64,000 bases of DNA. Origin: Roseovarius azorensis (GTDB lineage: Bacteria; Pseudomonadota; Alphaproteobacteria; Rhodobacterales; Rhodobacteraceae). Positions 51,636 through 60,082 of this stretch are shown one piece after another (the first letter of the stretch is position 1; every line of letters starts with the position of its first letter). Under the pieces are notes generated by a model. It saw nothing but the letters and a program-made list of their open reading frames with translations, was not told where the DNA came from and ran no database searches. The stretch covers positions 1-64,000 of the forward strand of contig NZ_FOAG01000005.1 in NCBI RefSeq assembly GCF_900109455.1, written 5' to 3'. A program made the position numbers and the translations under genes.

Positions 51636-52661
51636 GTGCCCCCACATGACAGACACCCCCTGACCCTGCGCGACGTGTCCGAGGCGGCGGGCGTCTCGGA
51701 AATGACCGTAAGCCGGGTCCTGCGTCAAAAGGGGGACGTTTCCGAAGGCACCCGGCACCGGGTGCTGGAGGCCGCCAAGCGGCTGGGCTACGTGCCCAAC
51801 AAGATCGCGGGCGCGCTGGCAAGCCAGCGGGTCAATCTGGTTGCGGTCATAATTCCGTCGATGTCGAACATGGTCTTTCCCGAGGTGATGACCGGGATCA
51901 GCGAAGTGCTGGAGCAAACCAGCCTTCAGCCGGTGGTGGGACTCACCGGCTATCGTCCCGAAAAAGAGGAAAAGGTGCTATACGAGATGCTCTCGTGGCG
52001 GCCGTCGGGGGTGATCATCGCCGGGCTTGAACATTCGGATGCCAGCCGTGCGATGCTCCGCGCGAGCGGCATTCCGGTGGTCGAGATCATGGACGTGGAC
52101 GGCACGCCGATCGATTCCGTCGTCGGCATCTCGCATCGCCGCGCCGGTCAGCAGATGGCGCAGGCGATCATCCGGGGGGGGTATCGCAGGATCGGCTTCA
52201 TGGGCACCAAGATGCCGCTCGACCACCGGGCGCGCAAACGCTTCGAAGGGTTCACCGAGGCGCTGGCCAAGGCCGGGATCGAGATGGCCGACCACGAATT
52301 CTATTCCGGCGGATCGGCCCTGCTCAAGGGGCGCGAGATGACCGCCGAGATGCTCCGGCGCACACCTGATCTTGATTTTCTGTATTACTCCAATGACATG
52401 ATCGGTGCTGGCGGCCTGCTCTATCTGCTGGAACAGGGCGCGGATATCCCCGATCAGATAGGGCTCGCGGGCTTTAACGGTGTCGATCTGCTCAAGGGGC
52501 TGCCGCGCGATCTGGCTACGATGGATGCCTGTCGGCTGGAGATCGGGCGCAAGGCGGCAGAGATCATCGCGGCGCGCGCCGAGCACCCCGAAAATACCGA
52601 TCCGGTGCGCATCACGCTGGAACCGACACTCAGCCTGGGCGACACGCTGCGCCGGGGATGA
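51636..52661 (+). CDS. LacI family transcriptional regulator
   Basis: From the GTG at 51636 the protein has 341 residues. The N-terminal helix-turn-helix is LTLRDVSEAAGVSEMTVSRV, and the hinge helix follows in LGYVPNKIAGALASQRVNLV. The periplasmic-binding-like effector domain makes up the rest (VAVIIPSMSNMVFPEVMTGI, FLYYSNDMIGAGGLLYL). It resembles GntR-type gluconate repressors of the LacI family. The frame is open 25 codons further upstream, but the HTH position favours this GTG; the ribosome binding site is weak. The HIBADH-family gene downstream, with an inverted repeat between them, is the likely target. The effector is unknown. Confidence 0.87.
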   Translation: MPPHDRHPLTLRDVSEAAGVSEMTVSRVLRQKGDVSEGTRHRVLEAAKRLGYVPNKIAGALASQRVNLVAVIIPSMSNMVFPEVMTGISEVLEQTSLQPVVGLTGYRPEKEEKVLYEMLSWRPSGVIIAGLEHSDASRAMLRASGIPVVEIMDVDGTPIDSVVGISHRRAGQQMAQAIIRGGYRRIGFMGTKMPLDHRARKRFEGFTEALAKAGIEMADHEFYSGGSALLKGREMTAEMLRRTPDLDFLYYSNDMIGAGGLLYLLEQGADIPDQIGLAGFNGVDLLKGLPRDLATMDACRLEIGRKAAEIIAARAEHPENTDPVRITLEPTLSLGDTLRRG

Positions 52662-52682
52662 TTCACGGGGCTTGTGCGGTCT

Positions 52683-52709
52683 CGTGAAATTTCGGCTTTG
52701 CATTTCACG
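52683..52709. promoter_or_regulatory. Candidate operator between the LacI regulator and its neighbour
   Basis: CGTGAAAT (52683-52690) and ATTTCACG (52702-52709) form a perfect 8-bp inverted repeat separated by 11 bases, flanked by GTGCG and CGCAC. It lies 22 bases after the regulator stop and 64 bases before the dehydrogenase ATG. The size and AT-rich arms suit a dimeric regulator site better than a terminator. Confidence 0.5.
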
Positions 52710-52772
52710 CACGAATCGACAAAGGCTGTGCCGAAACGCGCTGGATCGTGCGAGCAACAGGGATGGCAAAAT

Positions 52773-53735
52773 ATGAAAATCGGATTCATCGGCCTGGGCA
52801 ATGTCGGCGGCAAACTGTCCGGTAGCCTCTTGCGCAACGGGCATGACCTGACGGTGCATGATCTGAACCCGGATCTGGTGCGCGGCTTCGTGGCGCGCGG
52901 TGCCACTGCGGGCGAAAGCCCCGCACAGATGATGCGCGATTGCGAGGTGGTGATCACCTGCCTGCCCTCGCCCGCCGCGTCGGATGCGGTCCTGCAACAG
53001 ATGCTTCCCGAGGTAGGGCCGGGCAAGATCTGGATGGAGATGTCCACCACCGACGAGGCGGAAATCAGGCGATTGGGACCGATGGTGATCGCGCGCGGCG
53101 GCGCGGCGGTGGATTGCCCGGTCTCGGGCGGCTGTCATCGGGCCGATACCGGCAACATCTCGATCTTCGCGGGCTGCGACCGGGCAACCTTCGAGCGGAT
53201 CCTGCCGCTGCTGCAAACCATGGGCCGCCGCATCCTGCATACCGGCGAACTGGGCAGTGCGTCGGTGCTCAAGGTGATGACCAACTATCTGGCCACCGCC
53301 AACCTGCTCACGCTCTGCGAGGCGATGGTGACGATGAAGGCCGCCGGGATGGATCTGGGCACCACATTCGAGGCAATCCGCATCAGTTCGGGCAATTCCT
53401 TCGTGCATGAGACCGAAAGCCAGGTGATCCTCAACGGCTCGCGCGATATCAGTTTCACCATGGATCTGGTGAAAAAGGATATCGGGCTGTTTCAGGCGAT
53501 CGCGGACCGGACCGGAGTGCCACTGGAAATCTCGCCGCTGATGATCGACATCTTCAACGATGGCATCCGCCGCTATGGCGAACGGGCACAATCCGATGAC
53601 ATCATCCGCAGGCTGGAAGAGGCGACCGGGCTCGATATCCGCGCGCCGGGGTTTCCGGCGGAAATGGTTGACGACGAGGCGGAAGAACCCGGATACGAGG
53701 TCGTCCCGCCCTCGCGGGTGGCCTTGGCGGGCTGA
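52773..53735 (+). CDS. 3-hydroxyisobutyrate dehydrogenase family NAD(P)-dependent oxidoreductase
   Basis: The 320-residue protein begins with the dinucleotide-binding GFIGLGNVGGKLSGSLL and has the family substrate motif DCPVSGGCHRADTGNISIF and the catalytic lysine region SVLKVMTNYLATANLL. Members reduce tartronate semialdehyde, methylmalonate semialdehyde, succinate semialdehyde or similar. The C-terminal extension (EEPGYEVVPPSRVALAG) is unusual but short. The ATG at 52773 is preceded by CAGGGATGGCAAAAT. Adjacent to a LacI-type regulator, it may belong to sugar-acid catabolism, but no other pathway gene is nearby. Confidence 0.85.
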   Translation: MKIGFIGLGNVGGKLSGSLLRNGHDLTVHDLNPDLVRGFVARGATAGESPAQMMRDCEVVITCLPSPAASDAVLQQMLPEVGPGKIWMEMSTTDEAEIRRLGPMVIARGGAAVDCPVSGGCHRADTGNISIFAGCDRATFERILPLLQTMGRRILHTGELGSASVLKVMTNYLATANLLTLCEAMVTMKAAGMDLGTTFEAIRISSGNSFVHETESQVILNGSRDISFTMDLVKKDIGLFQAIADRTGVPLEISPLMIDIFNDGIRRYGERAQSDDIIRRLEEATGLDIRAPGFPAEMVDDEAEEPGYEVVPPSRVALAG

Positions 53736-53809
53736 CACCGGCCAGGCGACGACGTTAACCACGTTCCCACTCCTTTGTTGCCAAGACGCATCCCGGCTGG
53801 CTTGATGCT

Positions 53810-54859
53810 TTGTGGTTAGTGCGGGTTGGTGCAATGCTGATGTTGGCGGGTGTTCTGGGCGTGTTGGCCATGGGTGCTGCCGCCTTTGTGGGATTGGAAA
53901 CCGGATCGTCGAACGACGATGACGCATCCTCCGACAATGACGCCGGGGATCAACCTGCTGGCGTTGGCGGCCCCGTGCCGGACCTGTTGCAGGACGCGAT
54001 TGACGCCACCGAACCCCCTGACGCGCCGGAAGACCAGGGCCGGATCATCGCCGGAACACCCGACCCGGATCTCATCGAGGGGACACCCGGAAACGACCAG
54101 ATCAACGGCTACGCGGGCGATGACACGATCCGCAGTGGCGCGGGCGACGATCAGATATTTGGCGGTCCGGGGCAGGATGATCTGGCCGGCGATTCCGGCG
54201 ACGACACGCTGCAGGGCGGCGACGGGAACGATGTGTTGCGCGGCGGCGAGGGGGCGGACCATCTCTTCGGTCACAACGGTCACGACACGCTCCATGGTGG
54301 CACGGACGATGACAGCCTCGTGGGCAGCGCCGGGAACGATCTGCTGTTCGGCGATGACGGAAACGATGCGCTGCATGGCGACATCGGCAATGACACGCTG
54401 CATGGCGGACTGGGGCAGGATACGCTCTTTGGCGGCTGGGGCGACGACGTGATCATCGGAATTGTAGATGACCCCGATACCCCGAAACTGGACGATATCG
54501 ACGGGCGAGATTATTTGAATGGCGGTGGCGGCAATGACCTGATCATCGCCGGACGCGGCGACATCGTCACCACCGGATCAGGCGCCGACACGATCGTCTT
54601 TGGTGACTGGCTGTCCGGGGATGATCCGGCCGAGGTTCTCGATTTCTCGAACGATGAGGATCGGCTTGCGGTGCTCTATGACGATTCCGACGGGCAAGAG
54701 CCGGTCGTGACATTCGAACCGGACGAGGAGCGTCAGGATCATCAGCACCTTGTCGTGAACGGTGTGCGGATCGCGGTGCTGGTGAATGCCGGGAATATAT
54801 CCCCCGATGATGTGACGCTGCTGCCGCAGAGCGGTTTCGGCCCCCTGCCCGGCCTCTGA
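53810..54859 (+). CDS. Membrane-anchored RTX (hemolysin-type calcium-binding) repeat protein
   Basis: The protein has up to 349 residues. An N-terminal hydrophobic segment (MLMLAGVLGVLAMGAAAFVG) is followed by an acidic Asp/Ser linker (SSNDDDASSDNDAGD), then a block of nonapeptide repeats of the form GGxGxDxLx (GGDGNDVLRGGEGADHLFG, GDDGNDALHGDIGNDTLHG) between about residues 85 and 260. These bind calcium as a beta-roll. No type I secretion genes are adjacent, and the N-terminal anchor is atypical for RTX exoproteins. The start is uncertain: TTG at 53810, or ATG at 53834 at the hydrophobic segment. The function is unknown. Confidence 0.72.
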   Translation: MWLVRVGAMLMLAGVLGVLAMGAAAFVGLETGSSNDDDASSDNDAGDQPAGVGGPVPDLLQDAIDATEPPDAPEDQGRIIAGTPDPDLIEGTPGNDQINGYAGDDTIRSGAGDDQIFGGPGQDDLAGDSGDDTLQGGDGNDVLRGGEGADHLFGHNGHDTLHGGTDDDSLVGSAGNDLLFGDDGNDALHGDIGNDTLHGGLGQDTLFGGWGDDVIIGIVDDPDTPKLDDIDGRDYLNGGGGNDLIIAGRGDIVTTGSGADTIVFGDWLSGDDPAEVLDFSNDEDRLAVLYDDSDGQEPVVTFEPDEERQDHQHLVVNGVRIAVLVNAGNISPDDVTLLPQSGFGPLPGL

Positions 54860-54879
54860 CCCGGCGGCGCGATTCGCGC

Positions 54880-54908
54880 TTTCAATTCCGGGCAATTTCT
54901 CCTATACG
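54880..54908 (+). promoter_or_regulatory. Candidate rpsO promoter
   Basis: TTTCAA (54880-54885), a 17-base spacer, then TATACG (54903-54908) would start the rpsO transcript about 90 bases before its ATG. The -35 match is weak. Confidence 0.38.
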
Positions 54909-55006
54909 CGCGTATCGCTCGGGCCTTTGCCCCGGCGATCTCTCTTGGACCGTGCTGGACGACATCCCGGCATGCGCCCGCAACTCTGACTGAAAAGGAG
55001 ACCCCG

Positions 55007-55276
55007 ATGTCGATCACTGTCGAAGAAAAGACCCGCGTCATCAAGGAATTCGCGACCAAGGAAGGCGACACCGGCTCGCCCGAAGTGCAGGTTGCCATTC
55101 TCACCTCGCGGATCACCACGCTGACCGAACATTTCAAGACCCACAAGAAAGACAACCACGGTCGTCGCGGGCTGTTGAAGATGGTCGCGCTGCGCCGCAA
55201 GCTTCTGGACTACCTCAAGGGCAAGGACGAGAGCCGCTATCAGGATCTCATCAAGCGCCTCGGTATCCGCCGCTAA
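55007..55276 (+). CDS. rpsO: 30S ribosomal protein S15
   Basis: The 89-residue protein matches S15 throughout: [55 protein letters not shown] and the final [12 protein letters not shown]. It binds the three-way junction of 16S rRNA helices 20-22. AAAAGGAG precedes the ATG. pnp follows after a terminator, the order conserved in most proteobacteria. Confidence 0.98.
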   Translation: MSITVEEKTRVIKEFATKEGDTGSPEVQVAILTSRITTLTEHFKTHKKDNHGRRGLLKMVALRRKLLDYLKGKDESRYQDLIKRLGIRR

Positions 55277-55285
55277 GACAGAATG

Positions 55286-55311
55286 CCGCGCCCTTCACCG
55301 GGCGCGGTTTT
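55286..55311 (+). terminator. Terminator between rpsO and pnp
   Basis: CCGCGCCC (55286-55293), loop TTCACC, GGGCGCGG (55300-55307) and TTTT form an intrinsic terminator 10 bases after rpsO. Partial read-through into pnp is usual for this pair. The 130 bases beyond it hold the pnp leader and no gene. Confidence 0.8.
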
Positions 55312-55445
55312 CACATGATCCGATTGCTTTCCGACCCGGCTTTGCCGGAGAGCAGGATGAAACGACAAAAGCCGCGGGGCAATGCGGCCCCGGATGCAAA
55401 TGGGCCCGACGGGATACGCCCGGACCGGCCAACCTAGGAAACGTG

Positions 55446-57587
55446 ATGTTTAAAGAGACGAAAAAATCAATGCAGTGGGGCGAGGAAACCCTCACTCTGG
55501 AAACCGGAAAGATCGCCCGTCAGGCTGACGGCTCGGTGATTGCCACGCTTGGCGAGACCTCGGTCATGGCCAACGTGACCTTTGCCAAGGAACCGAAACC
55601 GGGAATGGATTTCTTTCCGCTGACGGTCCATTACCAGGAAAAATATTATGCAGCCGGCAAGGTGCCCGGCGGTTTCTTCAAACGCGAGGCGCGACCCTCG
55701 GAAAAGGAAACGCTGACCGCGCGCCTGATCGACCGCCCGATCCGGCCGCTCTTCGTGCCGGGTTTCAAGAACGAGACGCTGGTCATGTGCACCGTGCTCA
55801 GTCACGATCTGGTCAACGATCCCGATATCGTGGCAATGATCGCGACCAGCGCCGCGCTGACCATTTCGGGCGCGCCCTTCCGGGGTCCGATTGCGGGCTG
55901 CCGCGTGGGTTATGTGGATGGGCAATACATCCTCAACCCCGAAATCGACGATATGCACGACCTGCGCAACAATCCCGAACAGCGCCTCGATCTGGTCGTG
56001 GCAGGCACCAAGGACGCGGTCATGATGGTCGAATCCGAGGCTTATGAGCTGTCGGAAGAGGAAATGCTGGGCGCAGTCACCTTCGCGCATGAGCAGATCA
56101 AACCGGTCTGCGACCTGATCATTGATCTGGCCGAGGCCTGCGCCAAAGAGCCGTTCGATTTCACCCCGCCGGATTATTCGGACCTCTTCGCCGCCGTCAA
56201 GGCCGCCGGTGAGGAACAGATGCGCGCCGCCTTCGCCATCCGCGACAAGCAGGAGCGCACCCAGGCAATTTCCGCCGCGAAAGAGGCGATCAAGGCGCAA
56301 CTGACCGAGGAACAACTGGCCGATGAAAACCTCGGCTCGGCGCTGAAGAAGCTGGAATCCGTCGTGCTGCGCGGCGATGTGGTCAAGAACGGCAACCGGA
56401 TCGATGGTCGCCGTCTGGATGAAATCCGCCCCATCGTCTGCGAAACCGGCCTCTTGCCGCGCACCCACGGTTCGGCGCTCTTTACGCGCGGCGAAACGCA
56501 GGGTCTGGTGGTAACCACGCTGGGCACCGGCGACGATGAGCAATTCGTCGATGCGCTGCACGGGAATTTCAAGTCGAACTTCCTGCTGCACTACAACTTC
56601 CCTCCCTATTCGGTGGGCGAGGCGGGGCGTGTCGGCCCTCCGGGTCGTCGTGAAATCGGCCACGGCAAACTGGCATGGCGCGCGCTTCAGGCGGTGCTGC
56701 CACCGGCGACCGATTTCCCCTACACGATCCGTCTGGTGTCCGAGATCACGGAATCGAACGGCTCTTCGTCCATGGCTTCGGTCTGTGGCGGGTCGCTGTC
56801 GATGATGGATGCGGGCGTGCCGCTCAAGACCTCTGTCGCCGGCGTGGCGATGGGTCTGGTGCTGGAAGAGGACGGATCCTTTGCGATCCTGTCGGACATC
56901 CTGGGCGACGAGGATCACCTGGGCGACATGGATTTCAAGGTGGCGGGCACATCCGCGGGGATCACCTCGCTGCAAATGGACATCAAGGTTGCAGGCATCA
57001 CGCCCGAGATCATGAAGCAGGCGCTGGAACAGGCCAAGGCCGGCCGGATGCACATTCTGGGCGAAATGGACAAGGCACTTTCAGGCGCGGCCGAGTTCAG
57101 CATCCACGCACCCCGGATCGAGACCATGCAGATCCCCACCGACAAGATCCGCGAAGTGATCGGTTCTGGCGGCAAGGTGATCCGCGAGATCGTCGAAGTG
57201 TCGGGAGCCAAGGTCGATATCAACGACGAGGGTATCATCAAGATCGCCTCGCCCAACGGCGAGTCCATCAAAAAGGCCTATGACATGATCTGGTCGATCG
57301 TGGCAGAGCCGGAAGAGGGCAAGATATATGACGGCAAGGTCGTCAAGCTCGTCGATTTCGGCGCCTTCGTGAACTTCTTTGGCAAGCGCGACGGTCTGGT
57401 CCATGTCAGCCAGATCGAGAACCGCCGCCTGAACCATCCCAGCGACGTGCTCAAGGAAGGTCAGGACGTGAAAGTTAAACTTCTGGGCTTTGACGATCGC
57501 GGCAAGGTGCGTCTGTCGATGAAGATGGTCGATCAGAAAACCGGCGAGGAAATCGCGCCGGAAAACAAGGAAAAAGACGACGCCTGA
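55446..57587 (+). CDS. pnp: Polynucleotide phosphorylase
   Basis: The 713-residue enzyme degrades RNA 3' to 5' with phosphate, usually in the degradosome. It has two RNase PH domains (first with [19 protein letters not shown], second with [14 protein letters not shown] and [16 protein letters not shown]), an intervening helical domain, then KH ([20 protein letters not shown]) and S1 ([17 protein letters not shown]) RNA-binding domains. A GTG one codon earlier could also serve as start; AGGAAACGTG precedes the ATG. A strong terminator follows. Confidence 0.98.
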   Translation: MFKETKKSMQWGEETLTLETGKIARQADGSVIATLGETSVMANVTFAKEPKPGMDFFPLTVHYQEKYYAAGKVPGGFFKREARPSEKETLTARLIDRPIRPLFVPGFKNETLVMCTVLSHDLVNDPDIVAMIATSAALTISGAPFRGPIAGCRVGYVDGQYILNPEIDDMHDLRNNPEQRLDLVVAGTKDAVMMVESEAYELSEEEMLGAVTFAHEQIKPVCDLIIDLAEACAKEPFDFTPPDYSDLFAAVKAAGEEQMRAAFAIRDKQERTQAISAAKEAIKAQLTEEQLADENLGSALKKLESVVLRGDVVKNGNRIDGRRLDEIRPIVCETGLLPRTHGSALFTRGETQGLVVTTLGTGDDEQFVDALHGNFKSNFLLHYNFPPYSVGEAGRVGPPGRREIGHGKLAWRALQAVLPPATDFPYTIRLVSEITESNGSSSMASVCGGSLSMMDAGVPLKTSVAGVAMGLVLEEDGSFAILSDILGDEDHLGDMDFKVAGTSAGITSLQMDIKVAGITPEIMKQALEQAKAGRMHILGEMDKALSGAAEFSIHAPRIETMQIPTDKIREVIGSGGKVIREIVEVSGAKVDINDEGIIKIASPNGESIKKAYDMIWSIVAEPEEGKIYDGKVVKLVDFGAFVNFFGKRDGLVHVSQIENRRLNHPSDVLKEGQDVKVKLLGFDDRGKVRLSMKMVDQKTGEEIAPENKEKDDA

Positions 57588-57606
57588 CTTCAACCACAAG
57601 CTGCGC

Positions 57607-57638
57607 AAAGGCTCCGGCATACCACCGGAGCCTTTTTT
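57607..57638 (+). terminator. Intrinsic terminator after pnp
   Basis: GGCTCCGG (57610-57617), loop CATACCA, CCGGAGCC (57625-57632), flanked by AAA and TTTTTT (57633-57638), gives an unambiguous terminator 19 bases past the pnp stop. Confidence 0.92.
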
Positions 57639-57868
57639 CACGGTCAAAGGTGACGTTACGTCACCATGATTTCGGGGCAAAAGGTAAGGTTTCCCTTACG
57701 GGACAGTCACCAGATTTTTCCTCATGAACGCAATCACAAGACAAGGTAATGATTTTGCGTGAATCGATGAACGAGTGACTTTGAGTAGGTGTGTATCTTG
57801 TAAACTCAGGCGCGACATCGCTCAGATGCGCGCGCCATTGGGCCCCGGTGCAAGCATCGGGGTTTTTT
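57639..57868 (+). ncRNA. Candidate small RNA or leaderless transcript after pnp
   Basis: This gap holds no convincing gene, yet a second plus-strand intrinsic terminator lies at its end: CCCCG (57843-57847) and CGGGG (57858-57862), with inner TGC-GCA pairing, then TTTTTT (57863-57868). Because pnp already ends at 57638, a separate plus-strand transcript is implied. Two further structures occur: the palindrome GGTGACG-TTA-CGTCACC (57649-57665) and the hairpin GTAAGG-TTTC-CCTTAC (57684-57699). I could not identify a good promoter, and no known RNA family is recognised. Confidence 0.35.
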
Positions 57869-57878
57869 CTTGCCCGCC

Positions 57879-59468
57879 CTATTCCCTCGCATCGGCAAGG
57901 ATCATGTCAGCAGCCTTTTCCGCGATCATGATGGTGGGGGAATTGGTGTTGCCGCTGGTGATGGTCGGCATCACACTGGCATCCACGACGCGCAGTCCGC
58001 CAATCCCGCGCAGCCGCAGCCGGGGATCGAGCGGCGCGCTGTCCTGCGACCCCATATGCACGGTCCCGACAGGATGAAAGATGGTGGTCCCGATATCCCC
58101 GGCTGCGCGGATCAGGTCTGCCTCGGTCTGCACGGTATCGCCCGGCTTGATCTCTTGCGGGCTGTAACGCTGCATCGGGGCCTGATCCATGATCCGCCGC
58201 GCCAGCCGGATCGCGGCGGCTGCCACCTGACGATCGCCTTCGGTCGAGAGGTAATTGGGGGCGATACGGGGCGCTGTCCTGGCATCGGGCGAGGTGACGC
58301 GAACCTCCCCCCGGCTTTCCGGCCGCAGGTTGCAGACACTCGCGGTCATGCCGGGAAAATCGTGCAAGCGCCCGCCAAACGCCTCCAGCGACAGGGGCTG
58401 AACGTGAAATTCCAGATCCGGCGTGGCAAGATCGGGGCGCGAGCGCGCAAAGGCGCCAAGCTGGCTGGGCGCCATCGACATCGGCCCGCTGCGCCTGAAC
58501 AGGTATTCCAGCCCGATCCTTGCCTTGCCAAGCACCGAATTGGCCAGCGTATTGAGCGTTTGCGCCCCATCCAGCCGCCAGGCGCAGCGCAGTTGCAGAT
58601 GATCCTGCAGGTTGCCCCCGATGGCTGGCATGTCGCGGCGCACCTCGATCCCCATCCGGCGCAGATGGTCGGCGGGCCCCAGACCCGAAAGCTGCAGGAT
58701 CTGCGGGCTTCCGATCGCCCCGGCACTCAGGATCACCTCGCCTTGCGCCCGCGCAGTCCTGACCCTGCCGCCCTGTTCATATTCCACCCCCACCGCGCGC
58801 CCGGCCTCGATCAGCAGGCGGCAGGTATGGGCCTGCGTCTCCACACGCAACCCCGGACCGCTGGCCGTGCGCAGAAATGCCCTGGCAGTATTCAGCCGCC
58901 AGCCATTGCGCTGATTGACCCTGAAATAACCGACGCCCTCATTGTCGCCGGTGTTGAAATCCATCGTCCGGGGCAACCCCGCCGCCACTGCCGCATCGCG
59001 CCAGTGATCCAGCACATCCCAATGCAGGCGCTGATTGTCCACGCGCCATTCGCCGCCCGCGCCGTGCATTTCTGACGGCCCGTCGACATAATCCTCGGAG
59101 CGCTTGAAATAGGGCAGCACATCGTCCCAGCCCCAGCCGGGATTGCCCATCTGCCGCCAGCCGTCGTAATCCGCCGCCTGCCCGCGCAGATAGAGCATGC
59201 CATTGATCGACGATGAGCCACCCAGCACCTTGCCGCGCGGATAAAGCAGCGCCCGCCCGTTCAGCCCCGCCTCTTCCTCCGTGCGAAAACACCAGTCGGT
59301 GCGCGGATTGCCGATACAGTAGAGATATCCCATCGGGATATGCACCCAATGGTAATTGTCGCGCCCACCCGCCTCGAGCAAGAGCACCCGATGCCCCGCG
59401 CCGCTCAGCCGGTTGGCCAGCACACAGCCCGCGCTGCCCGCGCCGACGATGATATAGTCCCAGTCCAT
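57879..59468 (-). CDS. GMC family FAD-dependent oxidoreductase
   Basis: The 529-residue enzyme has the FAD-binding YIIVGAGSAGCVLANRLS at the start, the GMC signature PRGKVLGGSSSINGMLYLRG, the second signature SAGAIGSPQILQLSG, and the C-terminal HPVGTVHMG and NTNSPTIMIAEKAADMI with the catalytic histidine region. It is of the choline or alcohol dehydrogenase type. No betaine aldehyde dehydrogenase or BetI-like regulator is adjacent, so choline is not supported as substrate. The Lrp gene lies 18 bases upstream on the same strand and may be co-transcribed. Confidence 0.88.
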   Translation of the reverse strand: MDWDYIIVGAGSAGCVLANRLSGAGHRVLLLEAGGRDNYHWVHIPMGYLYCIGNPRTDWCFRTEEEAGLNGRALLYPRGKVLGGSSSINGMLYLRGQAADYDGWRQMGNPGWGWDDVLPYFKRSEDYVDGPSEMHGAGGEWRVDNQRLHWDVLDHWRDAAVAAGLPRTMDFNTGDNEGVGYFRVNQRNGWRLNTARAFLRTASGPGLRVETQAHTCRLLIEAGRAVGVEYEQGGRVRTARAQGEVILSAGAIGSPQILQLSGLGPADHLRRMGIEVRRDMPAIGGNLQDHLQLRCAWRLDGAQTLNTLANSVLGKARIGLEYLFRRSGPMSMAPSQLGAFARSRPDLATPDLEFHVQPLSLEAFGGRLHDFPGMTASVCNLRPESRGEVRVTSPDARTAPRIAPNYLSTEGDRQVAAAAIRLARRIMDQAPMQRYSPQEIKPGDTVQTEADLIRAAGDIGTTIFHPVGTVHMGSQDSAPLDPRLRLRGIGGLRVVDASVMPTITSGNTNSPTIMIAEKAADMILADARE

Positions 59469-59486
59469 GATCCTCTCCGGGGTTGC

Positions 59487-59945
59487 TCAGACCGGCAGCG
59501 CGGTCGTCTTGAACACGGTGCGCAGCGCAAAACTCGACTGCATCTTGGCCACGCCGGGCAGGCGGGTCAGATACTGGCGATGAATCCGGGCGAAATCCTC
59601 AGTATCCTCGGCCACGATCTTGAGGATATAGTCGGCGGTCCCGGCCGTCAGGTGACATTCCAGCACATCCGGGATGCGCGCCACCGCCTTTTCAAACGCA
59701 TCGAGCACCTCATCGGCCTGCGTCGTCAGCGTGATCTCGACAAAGACCGTCGCGGGCACGCCCATCTTGCGCGCATCCAGCAGCGCCACATAGCCCTTTA
59801 TATACCCCTCGGATTCCAGCCGCTGCACCCTGCGGTGACAGGCGCTGGCCGACAGGTTCACCTCTTCGGCAAGGTCGGCATTGGAAATGCGCCCGCGCCG
59901 CTGGAGCACCTGCAACAAGCGGCGATCAGTCGGATCAAGGGACAT
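59487..59945 (-). CDS. Lrp/AsnC family transcriptional regulator (AldR-like)
   Basis: The 152-residue protein, from the ATG at 59945 (MSLDPTDRRLLQVLQRRGRI), has the N-terminal helix-turn-helix NADLAEEVNLSASACHRRVQ and the C-terminal RAM ligand-binding domain (VFVEITLTTQADEVLDAF, VLECHLTAGTADYILKI). It is divergent from alanine dehydrogenase, the classical arrangement for a regulator that activates ald in response to alanine. The frame stays open 20 codons upstream, but the family start and AAAGGT favour 59945. An AT-rich palindrome lies in the shared intergenic region. Confidence 0.9.
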   Translation of the reverse strand: MSLDPTDRRLLQVLQRRGRISNADLAEEVNLSASACHRRVQRLESEGYIKGYVALLDARKMGVPATVFVEITLTTQADEVLDAFEKAVARIPDVLECHLTAGTADYILKIVAEDTEDFARIHRQYLTRLPGVAKMQSSFALRTVFKTTALPV

Positions 59946-59981
59946 CAACACAAGACCTTTCGAACCAGATGCCATATACCC

Positions 59982-59992
59982 GAATAATATTC
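59982..59992. promoter_or_regulatory. AT-rich palindrome between the Lrp regulator and ald
   Basis: GAATAATATTC is a perfect 11-base palindrome in the divergent intergenic region, followed by TGATAATTCTCAT. Lrp-type regulators favour such AT-rich symmetric sites, so this is a plausible autoregulatory and ald-control site. Confidence 0.5.
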
Positions 59993-60082
59993 TGATAATT
60001 CTCATTTAAGCGAGCAAAATTTCAACCGCCTTGCGTGCCATCTGCGACAGGTTGCGCGCAACGTTCAGGAGGAGAGATTGAC

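Noticed and set aside
54060..54470. Short tandem DNA repeats (GGCGACGAT-like) as a CRISPR or satellite
   Set aside because: They are imperfect, lie inside a coding frame and encode the calcium-binding RTX nonapeptides.
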